8,340 nt of DNA. It comes from an uncultured Clostridium sp. (GTDB lineage Bacteria > Bacillota > Clostridia > TANB77 > CAG-508). The notes beneath the pieces were generated by a model that was given only the letters and a program-made list of their open reading frames with translations, was not told the DNA's origin and made no database searches. The stretch lies in NCBI GenBank assembly GCA_946008205.1, contig CAMGAZ010000055.1, forward strand, positions 1 through 8,340, read 5' to 3'. Below are positions 7,044 through 8,340 of the stretch, piece by piece (positions within the stretch are counted from its first letter, which is position 1; the number at the start of each line of letters is the position of its first letter). The position numbers and the translations under genes are program-made.

Positions 7044-8152
7044 TATTTTTTTCCTCCTTTTTGTTTTTTCTCTTTAGCCTTTGTTTTCTTCTCTTTATCT
7101 GTTTTAATTTCTTTTCTCTTTTCTTTTTTGTTTTGATTATCCTTATCAGCTTTCTTCTCTTCTTTTTCCTCTTGTTTTTTTAGCTTATCCGCTTTTTCTT
7201 TTTCTTCTATCTCTTTTGTGTTTGTATCTATTAATGTTATAAAAGCGTCTTCTAATGACTTTTCTGCATTTTTCAATTCAAATATCGTAATATCTTTCTT
7301 AGGTAATATCTCAAACATCTTTTTTCTTAAATCAAATTCAACATTTGATTTTATCATATACTGTTTTGTTCCGTCGTCATTATCTTTAACAAGCTTGCAC
7401 TCTGTCATTTCCGGAATGTCTTTTTGTATGTTTTTCATATTATTTTTATTATCTTCTACAGTTAATAATATAACATTCTGATTTTCTGTTTTCTTTTCTA
7501 AGTTATCTGGGGTGTCAACAGCTATGATTTTTCCTTTATTAATTATAATAACTTTTTCGCATATTTGGCTTATTTCTGATAAAATGTGTGAACTTAATAT
7601 TACTGTATGTTTTTTACCAAGTTTTTTTATTAATTGTCTTATTTCCGTTATTTGCTTTGGGTCCAATCCTACTGTTGGTTCATCTAAGATGATAACCTCT
7701 GGATTCCCTATTAGAGCTCCTGCTAAACTTACTCTTTGTCTGTATCCTCTTGACAAATTTCTTATAAGTTTATTTGCAACATCTTCAATTCCTGTTTCAT
7801 AAAGGATTTTTGATATTTGATCTTTTCTTTGTTTTCTTGGAACTTTTTTAAGTTCTGCCATATAAGTTACAAATTCTTTTACTGTTAACTCACTATATAG
7901 TGGAACTCCTTCTGGCATGTAGCCAATTTCTTTTTTTGCTTTTGCTGCCTGGCTTAAAACATCATATCCATTTACTTTTATTGTTCCTTCTGTAGGTTCT
8001 GTAAATCCTGTTATCATGTTCATCGTTGTACTTTTTCCAGCTCCATTTGGTCCTAAAAAGCCAACTATTTCTCCGTCATTCACAGTAAAACTAATATTGT
8101 CCACCGCAACAAAGATTCCATACTTTTTTGTGACATTCTTAACTTCTATCAC
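7043..8152 (-). CDS. ABC transporter ATP-binding protein, GldA-like, with Lys/Glu-rich tail
   Basis: This is the ATP-hydrolysing subunit of the GldAFG-like transporter. Visible motifs are Walker A GPNGAGKST (34-42), the Q-loop region IGYMPEG (76-82, with Glu81 where most ABC proteins have Gln, as is usual for GldA-type ATPases), signature LSRGYRQ (133-139), Walker B VIILDEP (153-159) and the H-loop SSH (187-189). A C-terminal regulatory subdomain follows (about 226-311), then a 58-residue tail with 25 Lys and 12 Glu that is not part of the family fold. I chose GTG at 8152: GGAGGG lies 7 nt upstream, and the protein then begins MIEVKNVTKKYG like its relatives. A TTG at 8167 would add five residues but has only AGGG about 10 nt upstream. 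It is the first gene of the operon. Confidence 0.93.
   Translation of the reverse strand: MIEVKNVTKKYGIFVAVDNISFTVNDGEIVGFLGPNGAGKSTTMNMITGFTEPTEGTIKVNGYDVLSQAAKAKKEIGYMPEGVPLYSELTVKEFVTYMAELKKVPRKQRKDQISKILYETGIEDVANKLIRNLSRGYRQRVSLAGALIGNPEVIILDEPTVGLDPKQITEIRQLIKKLGKKHTVILSSHILSEISQICEKVIIINKGKIIAVDTPDNLEKKTENQNVILLTVEDNKNNMKNIQKDIPEMTECKLVKDNDDGTKQYMIKSNVEFDLRKKMFEILPKKDITIFELKNAEKSLEDAFITLIDTNTKEIEEKEKADKLKKQEEKEEKKADKDNQNKKEKRKEIKTDKEKKTKAKEKKQKGGKK
7046..7219 (-). other. Low-complexity Lys/Glu tail region of the ABC ATPase (purine-rich coding strand)
   Basis: The last 58 codons encode 25 Lys and 12 Glu, so the minus strand is almost all purine and the plus strand is pyrimidine-rich. 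The segment is predicted to be disordered or a charged helix. It also supplies the permease ribosome binding site (7053-7060). It explains the hydrophobic open frame on the opposite strand, which is not a gene. Confidence 0.8.
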
Positions 8153-8159
8153 TTGTTTT

Positions 8160-8165
8160 CCCTCC
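8160..8165 (-). promoter_or_regulatory. Ribosome binding site deciding the ABC ATPase GTG start
   Basis: GGAGGG on the minus strand lies 7 nt before the GTG at 8152. It falls inside the extra codons that a TTG start at 8167 would need, which argues for the GTG start. Confidence 0.7.
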
Positions 8166-8197
8166 AATCTATTCTTTCCCTAAGTTTTTACGAAATA

Positions 8198-8226
8198 ATA
8201 TTACCACTAGAGAAAATTACATGCAA
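8198..8226 (-). promoter_or_regulatory. Sigma-A type promoter of the six-gene operon
   Basis: On the minus strand, TTGCAT (-35, 8221-8226), a 17-nt spacer and TAATAT (-10, 8198-8203) make a good promoter, with TGG before the -10 as an extended element. Transcription would begin near 8190, about 39 nt before the GTG start. A tandem repeat lies 12 nt upstream of the -35. Confidence 0.7.
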
Positions 8227-8238
8227 TATATTTTTTAC

Positions 8239-8257
8239 AATTCACATAGAATTCACA
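8239..8257 (-). repeat. Tandem direct repeat upstream of the operon promoter (candidate activator site)
   Basis: TGTGAATT occurs twice on the minus strand (8250-8257 and 8239-8246) with an 11-bp offset, about one helical turn. The nearer copy ends 12 nt upstream of the -35. Two direct half-sites 11 bp apart, upstream of -35, is the geometry used by OmpR/PhoB-type response regulators. No cognate regulator is visible in the window. Confidence 0.45.
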
Positions 8258-8288
8258 ATTTTTTATTAGTTTTATTTTTTCCAATATG

Positions 8289-8317
8289 TTGTATTTGAGT
8301 AAAAAATTTGTTATTAT
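8289..8317 (+). promoter_or_regulatory. Possible divergent promoter toward the right edge
   Basis: TTGTAT (8289-8294), a 17-nt spacer and TATTAT (8312-8317) resemble a sigma-A promoter on the plus strand. The -10 is good (5 of 6) but the -35 is weak (3 of 6), and AT-rich DNA often gives such matches. The gene it would serve lies outside the window. Confidence 0.3.
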
Positions 8318-8340
8318 ATATGTATTAATTTTATGATTGG

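Noticed and set aside
6995..7183. Plus-strand 62-codon Phe/Leu-rich frame
   Set aside because: It is the complement of the Lys/Glu-rich ATPase tail, and no ribosome binding site is present.
6157..7802. Plus-strand open frames at 6157-6477, 7218-7481 and 7512-7802
   Set aside because: They are shadows of the GldG-like, permease and ATPase genes, whose conserved motifs on the minus strand are unmistakable.
4872..8152. Gliding motility apparatus
   Set aside because: Only GldA/F/G-like ABC components are present. Homologues are widespread in non-gliding bacteria, and no other gliding genes are visible.
8168..8340. Riboswitch or small RNA in the leader and right-edge intergenic region
   Set aside because: The leader after the proposed start is only about 39 nt and shows no extended stems or terminator. 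The rest is AT-rich without a recognisable RNA fold.
1..8340. CRISPR array, tRNA/rRNA, insertion sequence, attachment site, or toxin-antitoxin/defence genes
   Set aside because: No regularly spaced repeats, cloverleaf or rRNA-like sequence, transposase motifs, terminal repeats or defence domains were seen on either strand.

Overview
The window is a stretch of low-GC Firmicutes chromosome, most likely from an uncultured gut-type member of the Clostridia. The signs are strong AT bias, clear AGGAGG-type ribosome binding sites, frequent TTG/GTG starts, and the families present: D-Ala-D-Ala carboxypeptidase, LCP, CvpA, DUF5711 and YkvI. Genus and species cannot be read from the sequence. The standard genetic code fits.

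Layout, left to right. (1) Positions 39-530 (+) are the 3' end of a DacA/DacF-type penicillin-binding protein cut by the window edge. Its first ~60 bases are anomalously GC-rich, with an in-frame stop just before. (2) A perfect 14-bp inverted repeat (535-572) is a bidirectional terminator shared with the convergent gene. (3) 574-1683 (-) is a LytR-CpsA-Psr glycopolymer ligase with its own near-consensus promoter and a TTG start. (4) 1828-8152 (-) is a six-gene operon transcribed right to left: ABC ATPase, ABC-2 permease, GldG-like auxiliary protein, YkvI-like permease, DUF5711 membrane-anchored protein and CvpA-family protein. It starts at a good promoter at 8198-8226 and ends at a U-tract hairpin at 1787-1824. 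(5) The right edge (8168-8340) is non-coding; it holds the operon promoter, a tandem direct repeat upstream of it and a possible divergent promoter.

How the genes may work together. The first three operon genes make a complete GldA/GldF/GldG-like ABC system. Such systems are widespread outside gliding bacteria and their substrate is unknown. Gene pairs are tightly spaced (1-nt overlap, 11-12 nt gaps), except around ykvI (45 and 63 nt), where an RNA hairpin and a possible internal promoter or operator lie. All eight products are membrane or membrane-associated, and the two flanking genes act in the cell wall, so an envelope-related role for the operon is a reasonable inference but is not shown by the sequence.

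No mobile element, CRISPR array, tRNA, rRNA or defence system is visible. I see no clearly novel system. The best leads are the uncharacterised GldAFG-YkvI-DUF5711-CvpA gene set, the tandem repeat at its promoter, the hairpin over the ykvI ribosome binding site, and the A7/stop/start arrangement at the ATPase-permease junction.
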